A stretch of DNA of 64,000 bases from contig CAWHOW010000045.1 in assembly GCA_963831005.1 (NCBI GenBank), positions 62,001 through 126,000 on the forward strand, in the 5' to 3' direction. The stretch is from CAWHOW01 sp963831005. Its GTDB lineage: Bacteria > Bacteroidota > Bacteroidia > Bacteroidales > CG2-30-32-10. Numbering within the stretch: the first letter of the stretch is position 1; every line of letters begins with the position of its first letter. Below are positions 9,436 through 16,753 of this stretch, in pieces. Under the pieces are notes generated by a model. It saw only the letters and a list, made by a program, of their open reading frames with translations. It made no database searches and had not been told where the DNA came from. A program made the position numbers and the translations under genes.

Positions 9436-10068
9436 ATGGCACCAGAATCGTCAATACACATTCATAGTGAAAACAGACTAGAACTTATTACAGGCCTACT
9501 AATAGCTGTATTTGCTGCGATACTCGCCATTGTTGAACTTGGCGCGGGCAAGTTCGGTAAAGAACAAATATTGGCTAATAACCAGAAAACAGAAGCCTAT
9601 CAGTGGTATCAGTCGAAATCCATCAAGCAAACCCTTACCGAATCACATCGTGATTTGATAAATACACTTATAGCAGGTGGAATTATTGATGAGAGCAAAA
9701 AGGGTGCTATTGACAAATACGAAACCACTCTTGATAAGAATATCAAGAAATATGACAAGGAAAAGAATGAAATCCTGAAAGGTTCTGATGTTGTAGGAAA
9801 AGACAACTGGATACAGGATAAAGATGGCAAAATGGGAGTAATTATAGGTGCTGACGAATGGGAAACCAAAGCACTTAAATTAGGCGAAGCCTGCGACACT
9901 TTTGAACTGGCCATATTGTTCTTGCAGATATGCCTTGTAATGGGCGCCATATCGCTTGTTATTAAGCAAGATAACCTAAAAAGGACTTTCCTTTTTGTTA
10001 TGTCAGCACTTGGAATAATCGGGATGATCTATGGTACTTATGCCTTCATGCTTACCCATGCTGTTTAG
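9436..10068 (+). CDS. DUF4337-like membrane protein
   Basis: From the ATG at 9436 the product has 210 aa. One transmembrane helix lies near the N-terminus (ELITGLLIAVFAAILAIVEL) and two more at the C-terminus (FELAILFLQICLVMGAISLV and FVMSALGIIGMIYGTYAFML). Between them is a charged helical region with YQWYQSKSIKQTL, the pattern of DUF4337 proteins, in which a W-YQSKSIK-type segment follows the first helix. The function of that family is unknown. The next gene starts 16 bp after the stop and also encodes a membrane protein, so the two are probably co-transcribed. The assignment to DUF4337 is from memory of the motif order and should be taken as likely rather than certain. Confidence 0.7.
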   Translation: MAPESSIHIHSENRLELITGLLIAVFAAILAIVELGAGKFGKEQILANNQKTEAYQWYQSKSIKQTLTESHRDLINTLIAGGIIDESKKGAIDKYETTLDKNIKKYDKEKNEILKGSDVVGKDNWIQDKDGKMGVIIGADEWETKALKLGEACDTFELAILFLQICLVMGAISLVIKQDNLKRTFLFVMSALGIIGMIYGTYAFMLTHAV

Positions 10069-10084
10069 CTATGGCAACGATTAA

Positions 10085-10534
10085 ATGAAGAATTTCTCAG
10101 CTTACTTAGCTAACTCATTCAAAGGCATTATGATGCTTCTGGCGGCATCGCTTGTGTTCATTATTTTTATTTCGGTTTTTCCAATTATCGGGTCATTCAC
10201 TACCAGCGATTTCCCGCTTAAAAATGTTTTGCTTGACAACCTGCATTTGCTTGTTATACTGTGTGCAATAAGCATCCCACTTGGTTTTTTTCTCGGCTTT
10301 CTTGCAGGTATGCTGAAGCGTAAACGCATTTTTTGGATGATAATGCTTGGACTCGTATTCTACTGGCTAATGTTGCTGCTTGTGATATTGGCCATGTCGA
10401 AGTTTTCACTCAAGGGAAACGATATAGTGGAGATACTGCAACTATCAGTATGGGCCATGCTTGCCTATTCCATGTTTGCTGTTCCACTAGTGATACTAGC
10501 CGTATTTCTGCTGGAAAAATGGACACGGAAATGA
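10085..10534 (+). CDS. Small four-helix membrane protein, unknown function
   Basis: The 149-aa protein has four predicted membrane segments: about residues 13-35, 55-80, 85-106 and 120-143. The cytosolic side is likely marked by KRKR after the second helix. No enzymatic motif is visible and I do not recognise the family. It begins 16 bp after the DUF4337-like gene, so the two may form a two-gene membrane unit. It ends 220 bp before the rpsF operon, which has its own promoter. Confidence 0.7.
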   Translation: MKNFSAYLANSFKGIMMLLAASLVFIIFISVFPIIGSFTTSDFPLKNVLLDNLHLLVILCAISIPLGFFLGFLAGMLKRKRIFWMIMLGLVFYWLMLLLVILAMSKFSLKGNDIVEILQLSVWAMLAYSMFAVPLVILAVFLLEKWTRK

Positions 10535-10574
10535 ACACCCTTATAGGGATTCATAAATATTTCATTATCAGTTA

Positions 10575-10604
10575 TTGTTTTATGAATTATTTTTTATACT
10601 TTTG
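10575..10604 (+). promoter_or_regulatory. Promoter of the rpsF-rpsR-rplI operon
   Basis: TTG at 10575-10577 and TACTTTTG at 10597-10604 are separated by 19 bp, an excellent fit to the Bacteroidota primary-sigma promoter (TTTG/TTG, 19-21 bp, TAnnTTTG). It leaves a leader of about 140 nt before the rpsF ATG. Confidence 0.75.
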
Positions 10605-10615
10605 CCGTCCGTTTA

Positions 10616-10714
10616 ATACCGATACAGAACTGATTTGCAAAAAAAGTACTTTATATATGTTCCTATCGGCATAACTCGTTCTAATCACTTTTTGCAAAAC
10701 TGATAAGAACGAGT
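10616..10714 (+). promoter_or_regulatory. Structured 5' leader of the rpsF operon
   Basis: Two inverted repeats lie in the leader. ATACCGATA (10616-10624) pairs with TATCGGCAT (10664-10672) with one mismatch. ACTCGTTCT (10674-10682) pairs perfectly with AGAACGAGT (10706-10714). Leaders of rpsF operons in many bacteria bind the S6:S18 dimer for feedback control; that this leader does so is inference, as I could not place the conserved CCG bulge with certainty. Confidence 0.45.
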
Positions 10715-10755
10715 ATAAATCAATTATTAATTAACTTATTAAAAACTAACAAACA

Positions 10756-11106
10756 ATGGTAAATCAGTACGAAACCGTTTTCATAATGACTCCCGTTTTA
10801 TCTGATGATCAGATGAAGGAAGCGGTAAGCAAATTCCATAAGCTGTTGACTGACAAAGGTGCAGAGATAGTTTTTGAGAACAACTGGGGACTAAGGAAAT
10901 TGGCTTATCCAATTCAAAAGAAATCGACAGGCTTTTATTACCTGATCGAATTTAAAGCAGAAGGTGAAATCATAAAGGATTTCGAAATCGCTTACAAACG
11001 CGATGAAAGAATTCTACGCTTTATGACGGTGAAACTCGACAAGCATTCAATTGCTTACAATGCAAAGAAAAGAGACAAACCTAAAGCTGAGAAAGCAACA
11101 GTTTAA
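10756..11106 (+). CDS. rpsF: 30S ribosomal protein S6
   Basis: The 116-aa product has the S6 fold: the N-terminal strand YETVFIMTPVLSDDQ, then the helix KEAVSKFHKLLTDKGAEI, then NNWGLRKLAYPIQKKSTGFY, which is the signature, and an acidic/basic tail after residue 100. S6 binds the central domain of 16S rRNA together with S18. It is the first gene of a three-gene operon with rpsR (30 bp gap) and rplI (12 bp gap), the order found widely in bacteria. A strong promoter and a structured leader precede it. Confidence 0.98.
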   Translation: MVNQYETVFIMTPVLSDDQMKEAVSKFHKLLTDKGAEIVFENNWGLRKLAYPIQKKSTGFYYLIEFKAEGEIIKDFEIAYKRDERILRFMTVKLDKHSIAYNAKKRDKPKAEKATV

Positions 11107-11136
11107 ACCAATTCATTAATCCAAAAAGAGAAAAAA

Positions 11137-11406
11137 ATGAGTGCAGCAAATTCAGAAATAAGATATCTTACTCCTATTAACGTTGACGTTAAGAAGAAGA
11201 AATATTGCCGTTTTAAGAAAAGCGGTATAAAATATATTGATTATAAAGATGCCGACTTCCTGCTGAAGTTTATTAACGAGCAGGGAAAGATACTTCCTAA
11301 AAGATTGACCGGGACTTCTGATAAATATCAGAGGAAAATTGCCCAGGCTGTTAAAAAAGCAAGGCATATTGCATTATTACCTTACGTTGGTGATTTATTA
11401 AAATAA
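11137..11406 (+). CDS. rpsR: 30S ribosomal protein S18
   Basis: The 89-aa protein contains the S18 signature: KKKYCRFKKSGIKYIDYKD, then the FLLKFINEQGKILPKRLTGT motif and the basic QRKIAQAVKKARHIALLPY helix. It forms the S6:S18 heterodimer on 16S rRNA. It retains a single Cys in the N-terminal KYCRF part. Length and position between rpsF and rplI are normal. Confidence 0.98.
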   Translation: MSAANSEIRYLTPINVDVKKKKYCRFKKSGIKYIDYKDADFLLKFINEQGKILPKRLTGTSDKYQRKIAQAVKKARHIALLPYVGDLLK

Positions 11407-11418
11407 GGAGGACTTACA

Positions 11419-11868
11419 ATGGAAGTTATACTAAAACAAGACATAAATAACCTCGGATATAAAAACGACGTTATCAAGGTAAAGAATGGCTATGGCAGAA
11501 ATTACCTTATCCCAAAAGGATTGGCAATTACAGCTACTGAAACAAATAAGAAGATTGTTACAGAAACACAGAAGCAGAGAGCTTTTAAAGATGAGAAGAT
11601 CAAGAAAGAAGCTCAGAAAATTGCTGATGCATTACAGAATATTTCATTGAAGATAGGCGCTAAAGCAGGAACATCAGGTAAAATATTCGGTTCGGTAAAT
11701 GCTCTCCAAATAGCCGATGCTATTCAGAAACAATTCAATTATGAGATCGACCGTAAGAAGATAATCGTTGACGGTGATGCAATAAAAGAACTGGGAATGT
11801 ATACTGCAAAAGTTAACCTTCATAAAGAAATAAAACTTGAAGTGAAATTTGAAGTAGTAGCTGAATAA
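11419..11868 (+). CDS. rplI: 50S ribosomal protein L9
   Basis: The 149-aa protein starts with the L9 signature MEVILKQDINNLGYKNDVI, then VKNGYGRNYLIPKGLA, followed by the long connecting helix and a C-terminal domain containing GKIFGSVNALQIADAI. L9 sits at the base of the L1 stalk and helps keep the reading frame. A strong Shine-Dalgarno sequence, AAGGAGG, lies 8 bp before the ATG; this is unusual because Bacteroidota genes seldom use one. A hairpin terminator follows. Confidence 0.98.
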   Translation: MEVILKQDINNLGYKNDVIKVKNGYGRNYLIPKGLAITATETNKKIVTETQKQRAFKDEKIKKEAQKIADALQNISLKIGAKAGTSGKIFGSVNALQIADAIQKQFNYEIDRKKIIVDGDAIKELGMYTAKVNLHKEIKLEVKFEVVAE

Positions 11869-11890
11869 TACTTATAAAATAAATTTTAAG

Positions 11891-11918
11891 AACCTGTATG
11901 TAACCCATACAGGTTTTT
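11891..11918 (+). terminator. Rho-independent terminator of the rpsF operon
   Basis: AACCTGTATG (11891-11900) pairs with CATACAGGTT (11906-11915) around a 5-nt loop and runs into a T stretch. Confidence 0.85.
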
Positions 11919-11934
11919 TATTTCATCAAATACA

Positions 11935-12699
11935 ATGCTTACACAGAACGAAATAAAACATATTAAATCCCTGCAGCAGAAAAAATTCCGCCGGGAGTTT
12001 AACCAATTTGTTGCGGAAGGTCCAAAATTAGTTGGGGAGATCATCAACAGCAAATTTTCTATTGAGGGGATCTATGCCAGGAAGGAATGGATAGCCGAGC
12101 ATGTTGATAGTTTGCAGAAAAAAGAAATTCCATTTACAGAGATTTCTAATAAGGAAATGGAGCGCATCAGTGGATTGGTTACACCCAATAATGTACTGGC
12201 TGTGCTGAAAATGCCTGAAGACGTATTACCAAAGAATATATTCGGCAAAGAGCTTATACTTGTTCTTGATGATATCAAGGATCCGGGAAACCTGGGAACC
12301 ATTATCCGAACTGCTGACTGGTTCGGGATAAATAATATTGTATGTTCAGAAGAATCGGTGGATATTTATAACCCAAAGGTCGTACAGGCTACCATGGGTT
12401 CTGTGGCCAGGGTAAATGTTTTCTATACTGACCTTGTTACTTTATTTAAAGAAGTAAAAGGGAAGGCTACTATTTACGGCACTTTTATGGATGGCGATAA
12501 TATTAAAACCATTAAGCCAGAACCTGCTGCTATGATAGTAATTGGCAATGAAGCTAAAGGAGTTTCAGCTGAATTAATTCCATTTATTCAGAAAAGAATA
12601 TCCATCCCTTCCCACCGTACGCCGCAGGAAAACAATCCGGAATCGTTAAACGCTTCTATAGCCGCTGCGGTAGTATGCTATGAATTCAGAAGAAATTAG
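11935..12699 (+). CDS. TrmH/SpoU-family rRNA 2'-O-methyltransferase
   Basis: The 254-aa protein has an N-terminal L30e-like substrate-binding domain (residues about 1-90, with RREFNQFVAEGPKLV) and a C-terminal SPOUT knot domain. All three SpoU motifs are visible: motif 1 DPGNLGTIIRTADWFG, motif 2 MIVIGNEAKGVS, and motif 3 NPESLNASIAAAVVCYEF. Such enzymes transfer a methyl group from SAM to a ribose 2'-OH of tRNA or rRNA; the target nucleotide cannot be told from sequence. It follows the rplI terminator by about 20 bp and is probably transcribed separately. Confidence 0.93.
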   Translation: MLTQNEIKHIKSLQQKKFRREFNQFVAEGPKLVGEIINSKFSIEGIYARKEWIAEHVDSLQKKEIPFTEISNKEMERISGLVTPNNVLAVLKMPEDVLPKNIFGKELILVLDDIKDPGNLGTIIRTADWFGINNIVCSEESVDIYNPKVVQATMGSVARVNVFYTDLVTLFKEVKGKATIYGTFMDGDNIKTIKPEPAAMIVIGNEAKGVSAELIPFIQKRISIPSHRTPQENNPESLNASIAAAVVCYEFRRN

Positions 12700-12821
12700 G
12701 CGGATTGTACAAATAAGTAAGTGCAGTTTTTGTTTTTTTAGTGAATATTTCGAAATAAAGCCTTAATAATAACCTAAGCATAAGACAATTATAATTAAAT
12801 ATCAGAAATGTCATTTTTTTC

Positions 12822-12851
12822 TTGACTTTTATATTTTATATTATACTTTTG
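12822..12851 (+). promoter_or_regulatory. Promoter of the small DUF2795-type gene
   Basis: TTG (12822-12824) and TACTTTTG (12844-12851) are spaced by 19 bp, a textbook Bacteroidota promoter, 24 bp upstream of the ATG at 12876. The good promoter shows the gene was functional until recently, or still is. Confidence 0.7.
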
Positions 12852-12875
12852 CATAAAATTAAAAAAAAGCTATAA

Positions 12876-13098
12876 ATGTATTGGACACTTGAATTAGCTT
12901 CGAAACTTGAGGATGCTCCCTGGCCTGCTACCCAAGGAGGAACTGATAGATTTTGCTATCAGATCAGGTGCCCCGATGGAAGTAATAGAGAACCTTCAGG
13001 AAATTGAAGACGAAGGGGAGGTCTATGAAAGCATCGAAGATATCTGGCCGGACTATCCGACAAAAGAAGATTTCTTCTTTCATGAAGATGAGTATTAA
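12876..13098 (+). pseudogene. DUF2795-family small acidic protein, broken by one extra base
   Basis: From the ATG at 12876 the frame reads MYWTLELASKLEDAPWPAT and then goes out of frame. The next frame continues as KEELIDFAIRSGAPMEVIEN and ends ...DIWPDYPTKEDFFFHEDEY at 13098. Joined, they give a 73-aa protein of a kind that is very widely conserved in Bacteroidota. The break maps to CCC at 12931-12933; deleting one C restores PWPATKEELIDF. The downstream frame alone could start only at the TTG at 12907, which gives a foreign N-terminus, so that short reading is not the native protein. Either a real frameshift or a base-call error explains it. The protein's function is unknown. Confidence 0.85.
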
Positions 13099-13119
13099 CC
13101 TTTAAAAACACACAGAAAA

Positions 13120-13146
13120 AGCCACTTAAAGCCAGTGGCTTTTTTG
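13120..13146 (+). terminator. Terminator after the small acidic-protein gene
   Basis: AGCCACT (13120-13126) pairs with AGTGGCT (13134-13140) and is followed by a run of T. Confidence 0.8.
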
Positions 13147-13218
13147 TTAAAAATACAGGGATTCGAATTTTTGGCATTTTATTTGTAACTTCACAGCTGA
13201 AATCTAAAGACAAATTTT

Positions 13219-13905
13219 ATGAAAACGACAAATATAACCTTACTGAAATCCTTGGCAATTATAGTTATTATTACTTGCCTGGTATCATGCCAAACCGAAA
13301 CAACACCTACCCAAACTCAGATGCAGGGTATTTGGCAGGTAACAAGCGTGCATGATGATGACTTGAATACTGATATTACCAAAAGCGTTTCATTTCCCGT
13401 GGTTGCTTTCAGCCTGAGCAGCGATAATACGATACTTTCTACTGCCGGTCCATTATTTACGTATATAGTTTATGGCAATAGTAAATATGTTCAGATTGCT
13501 TCCGATATTGACGAGGTGTTCGATTATACTCAGCTTAGTTTTAACGGTGGCGAATTTTTTGTAGCAGGAGGTGTTGTAAGCAGGTTCACTATCGAGATGA
13601 AACTGGAAGGGCTTCCTGGTCAGCATGCATTAACCACCTTGCTCACGGATCTTGGAATTGATGCACAGTGGCTCAATATAGTCATCTATCATAAATTCAT
13701 GAATGTAGCTGTTTCATTTGATGGTACAGGTAAACAGATGACATGGTCAATAGATAGCCAGACAACTGCCACTTACAATACCAAAGACCAATACGGAAAT
13801 TACGTGCTGTGGAATGGCTGGCCGGTGAACAATTTCTCGCATTGTACTATCGTACTCCAGAAAAGCGCCAGCACATTAAGTGATGTTGTGAAGAACCATC
13901 ATTAA
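13219..13905 (+). CDS. Lipoprotein of unknown function
   Basis: The 228-aa product begins with a lipoprotein signal peptide: basic MKTTNITLLK, a hydrophobic stretch IIVIITC, and the lipobox LVSC with the acylated Cys near residue 24. The mature part is beta-rich and opens with QMQGIWQVTSVHDDDLNTD, resembling small lipocalin-like lipoproteins of Bacteroidota that start with a GxW motif. I do not recognise a specific family. The protein should face the periplasm or the cell surface. It is flanked by terminators on both sides and is therefore a single-gene unit. Confidence 0.8.
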   Translation: MKTTNITLLKSLAIIVIITCLVSCQTETTPTQTQMQGIWQVTSVHDDDLNTDITKSVSFPVVAFSLSSDNTILSTAGPLFTYIVYGNSKYVQIASDIDEVFDYTQLSFNGGEFFVAGGVVSRFTIEMKLEGLPGQHALTTLLTDLGIDAQWLNIVIYHKFMNVAVSFDGTGKQMTWSIDSQTTATYNTKDQYGNYVLWNGWPVNNFSHCTIVLQKSASTLSDVVKNHH

Positions 13906-13925
13906 GAAGTATTTCTTAGCGAAAT

Positions 13926-13959
13926 AAAAAGTGTAGCCAAATCGGTTACACTTTTTTTT
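13926..13959 (+). terminator. Terminator after the lipoprotein gene
   Basis: GTGTAGCC (13931-13938) pairs with GGTTACAC (13944-13951) with one G-T pair, preceded by A-rich and followed by T-rich sequence. Confidence 0.8.
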
Positions 13960-14080
13960 TGACCAAAACTTTTATCCTCCCATTAATTTACCAGATAATA
14001 ATTTCAATACAGCTTTTGTTTGGGAAATAGAATTTTATTAATTTTACATCAAAGAATCTACAAAGAAAAACTTCAATGTT

Positions 14081-16501
14081 ATGAATGAAGCTAAAAAGAA
14101 AACCGAACAAATAACCGCAAAGCAAACTGATGTTGAAGCGGCAGGCTTGTTTGGGCCAGTTAAGCAGGTGAAACAAATATGTTACAAGGCCCGCGCCGGA
14201 GGTTTTAATATTGCAAAAGGTAAAGTTCAGCATGAGAGTGCCAATAATGAACTTAACTTTTCAACCTTTTACAACAAAAAAGGACATAAAACAGAAGACC
14301 AGATATTTTGGTCGATGTGCAGAATAAAAAAAGTTTATAATGATGCGGGACTGCTCCTTGAAGAAATCCATTATTACATGGATGGCGATGTGATGGATGA
14401 CACTGCTAAGGCAATGAGTAAAACAATTATAAAATATGATAAATTGGGACATGAATTAGAACGCCTCGGTTATGATAATCAGGGAAATCTTCAGTCCAAA
14501 ATAATCACTAAATGGGATGATAATCCACAACTGAAAAATAACGCAGGGCAATTCATTTTGAAAGAAGTTGTCGGGCATGGAAATTTGATTGAAAGCACCC
14601 TCATTTTTGCAGGTAAATTAAACTCTAAACAAACATTTTTATACAGTAACAAAGGACTATTGCTTGAAAACCATACTTATGATACCACCGGATCAATTAC
14701 GCACAGGAACATCTGGAGTTATGATGACTATGGTAATATTCTTGAAGTTAACGGATATAATGCGAAAAATGAATTACTAAGTAATACAGTTCAAACAAAC
14801 AAATACAACAAAGAAGGAATCAGGACTGAATACACAACTCAAAGTTACATGGCAGGAGTTCTTACAGCTAATTCCACATTTAAATGTAATGATAAGGGCG
14901 ATATATATGAAGCACATCACTTTGATAAGGAAGGAAACCCTAATGGCGATTATTACTCAACTCCCGAATACGATGAGCAGGGAAACCTGATAAGACCCTG
15001 GGAAGTGAAAAACGATGAAAAACTGAAATCAGAGACTGAGGAATACGAATATGATGCACATGGCAATTGGATCAAAAAAACCACATACTATGCTGGCACA
15101 GGCAGAGCCTGGAAGAAAATACCTGTTCATTTATACCTGCGTGATATAGAATACTGGGGAGAAAAGAACCCTAACCTGAAATCAATGGAGCGATTTTATG
15201 CCGACATTAAAATTCAGCATGATGAAGAGTATAAGGAAGATGATTATAAACCGACAAACAAACTAACAAAAATGAATAACCGACTAACTGATAAACAGGC
15301 AGAATGGCTGGTTGAGGCTAGCCCGTCAGCCGACAATTTTAACTACCTGCGCTATTATACCATTGTGAATAATGAAGCGCCTACATTACTTACCTATACA
15401 GGACCCTATATTGAAGCTATGGCCCTACTTAATGAACTTAAAGACAATTTAAATGCTAAAGAAATTCATTCATTCAGCACCGACTGGAATGGGCAGGGTG
15501 AAACATTGTTTAAATATACGCTCGTCTTTCCTGATCACCCCGAATATATACTTCATGCCACTCAAATAAGCAGGTTGGTAAAAGAGGAATTTGAAGTGCC
15601 GGAATTCATTACCGGCCATGAAAATTATAACGAAGAAGATGATTATGTTTATTCCAGCCAGTTCGAGCTGTTACGTCCAAGCGAAGCTTCCGGTAAACGC
15701 GGAAAGGATGTAAATGCCATTGAAAGGGAATTTGAAAACGAATTAGAAGATTACATTCAGAAGTGCATGCTTAAGAAGAAGCCCGACAAACCAACTATTA
15801 ATATAGTAGAAGTAAGCGGAAACAGTTTCACTATGGTTGAACATGCCGTGAATGATGATTTCGTGATAAAGGACCTCGACCTGAACTATGGCGAAGGTTT
15901 TAAATCATTCCATAATGAACTGATGAATCGTTTCAATACCCAATCAAAGGGATTGGTACTGTTTCACGGAGAACCCGGTACGGGTAAAACATACTATATC
16001 CGTCATTTGTTGCGCCAAATGGCTGCCAGTAACAAAGTGGTGGTATATATGCCGCCCAACATGGTTGAATATTTATCGGAACCTAACTTTATGACCTTTC
16101 TTCATGGCGAGGTAGCTGATTGGTCGGACGACGGGCTTTTCAGCGTGCTGCTGATAGAGGATGCAGAACCCCTGCTTGCGTTGCGACAGCATGGCGCGCG
16201 CGTTCAGGGTATTACCAACCTGCTCAATATGAGCGACGGTTTGTTGAACGATATGCTGAACATGCAGATCATTTGCACCTTTAACGTGGAGCTGGAAAAA
16301 TTAGACAATGCGCTGCTTCGTCCCGGGCAACTTATAGCACGAAAAGAGTTCAAGCGACTGCCCGAATTCGAAGCTAACCTGCTGGCACAGCGATTGGGCA
16401 TTAAACATCATTTTGAAGGTCCGGCAACCTTGTCGGAAATATATTCCAAGGCAAAGGATAAGGATATCCTTATTCATAATGTAGATGATCACGATGCCTG
16501 A
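14081..16501 (+). CDS. RHS/YD-like repeat protein fused to an AAA+ ATPase
   Basis: The 806-aa protein lacks a signal peptide (MNEAKKKTEQITAKQTDVE), so it should be cytosolic. Residues about 65-330 carry some ten beta-hairpin repeats of the form [YF][DN]xxG: YDKLGHE, YDNQGN, YDTTGS, YDDYGN, FDKEGN, YDEQGN, YDAHGN, as in RHS/YD-repeat proteins. A mixed middle region follows (about 400-610). The C-terminal part is a classic AAA ATPase: Walker A GEPGTGKT at 630-637, Walker B LLIEDAE near 690-696, and the second region of homology with sensor 1 and Arg finger in TFNVELEKLDNALLRPGQL. YD repeats normally belong to secreted toxins or shells, so their fusion to a cytosolic remodelling ATPase is unusual. 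No known function; single-gene unit. Confidence 0.88.
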   Translation: MNEAKKKTEQITAKQTDVEAAGLFGPVKQVKQICYKARAGGFNIAKGKVQHESANNELNFSTFYNKKGHKTEDQIFWSMCRIKKVYNDAGLLLEEIHYYMDGDVMDDTAKAMSKTIIKYDKLGHELERLGYDNQGNLQSKIITKWDDNPQLKNNAGQFILKEVVGHGNLIESTLIFAGKLNSKQTFLYSNKGLLLENHTYDTTGSITHRNIWSYDDYGNILEVNGYNAKNELLSNTVQTNKYNKEGIRTEYTTQSYMAGVLTANSTFKCNDKGDIYEAHHFDKEGNPNGDYYSTPEYDEQGNLIRPWEVKNDEKLKSETEEYEYDAHGNWIKKTTYYAGTGRAWKKIPVHLYLRDIEYWGEKNPNLKSMERFYADIKIQHDEEYKEDDYKPTNKLTKMNNRLTDKQAEWLVEASPSADNFNYLRYYTIVNNEAPTLLTYTGPYIEAMALLNELKDNLNAKEIHSFSTDWNGQGETLFKYTLVFPDHPEYILHATQISRLVKEEFEVPEFITGHENYNEEDDYVYSSQFELLRPSEASGKRGKDVNAIEREFENELEDYIQKCMLKKKPDKPTINIVEVSGNSFTMVEHAVNDDFVIKDLDLNYGEGFKSFHNELMNRFNTQSKGLVLFHGEPGTGKTYYIRHLLRQMAASNKVVVYMPPNMVEYLSEPNFMTFLHGEVADWSDDGLFSVLLIEDAEPLLALRQHGARVQGITNLLNMSDGLLNDMLNMQIICTFNVELEKLDNALLRPGQLIARKEFKRLPEFEANLLAQRLGIKHHFEGPATLSEIYSKAKDKDILIHNVDDHDA

Positions 16502-16753
16502 AAATTTTTATTCCTGGTGATTGATTTTTGGACTAAAGTCTTAATTATGTTGCATTGATAGCACAATCCAGCCTACTGGTGGATAAGCGCATTCCCATTA
16601 AAGAGCTGTTGAATAAATTAACTTACACTTACTATTTACCACTTCTTCTGCAATTCAACCTGTAATAATATACTCGAAAATTTTCATTCGCTACTCATTT
16701 TATTTAATGTATTTTTGCATAATAAGTAAAGAGTTTTAAAATATTAGATCAAC
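16502..16753. other. Intergenic gap before secA
   Basis: No gene found. It contains a short palindrome-like GGACTAAAGTC motif (16528-16538) of the same type as the one downstream of secA, and a candidate -7 element TATTTTTG at 16710-16717, 37 bp before the secA ATG. Confidence 0.5.

Noticed and set aside
10616..10714. A definite S6:S18 riboswitch-type element
   Set aside because: The hairpins are real but I could not place the diagnostic CCG bulge, so only a structured leader is claimed.
16554..16664. Possible gene remnant (SLLVDKRIPIKELLNKL-like reading) after the AAA gene
   Set aside because: Short, no start and not in frame with the upstream gene; could be chance.
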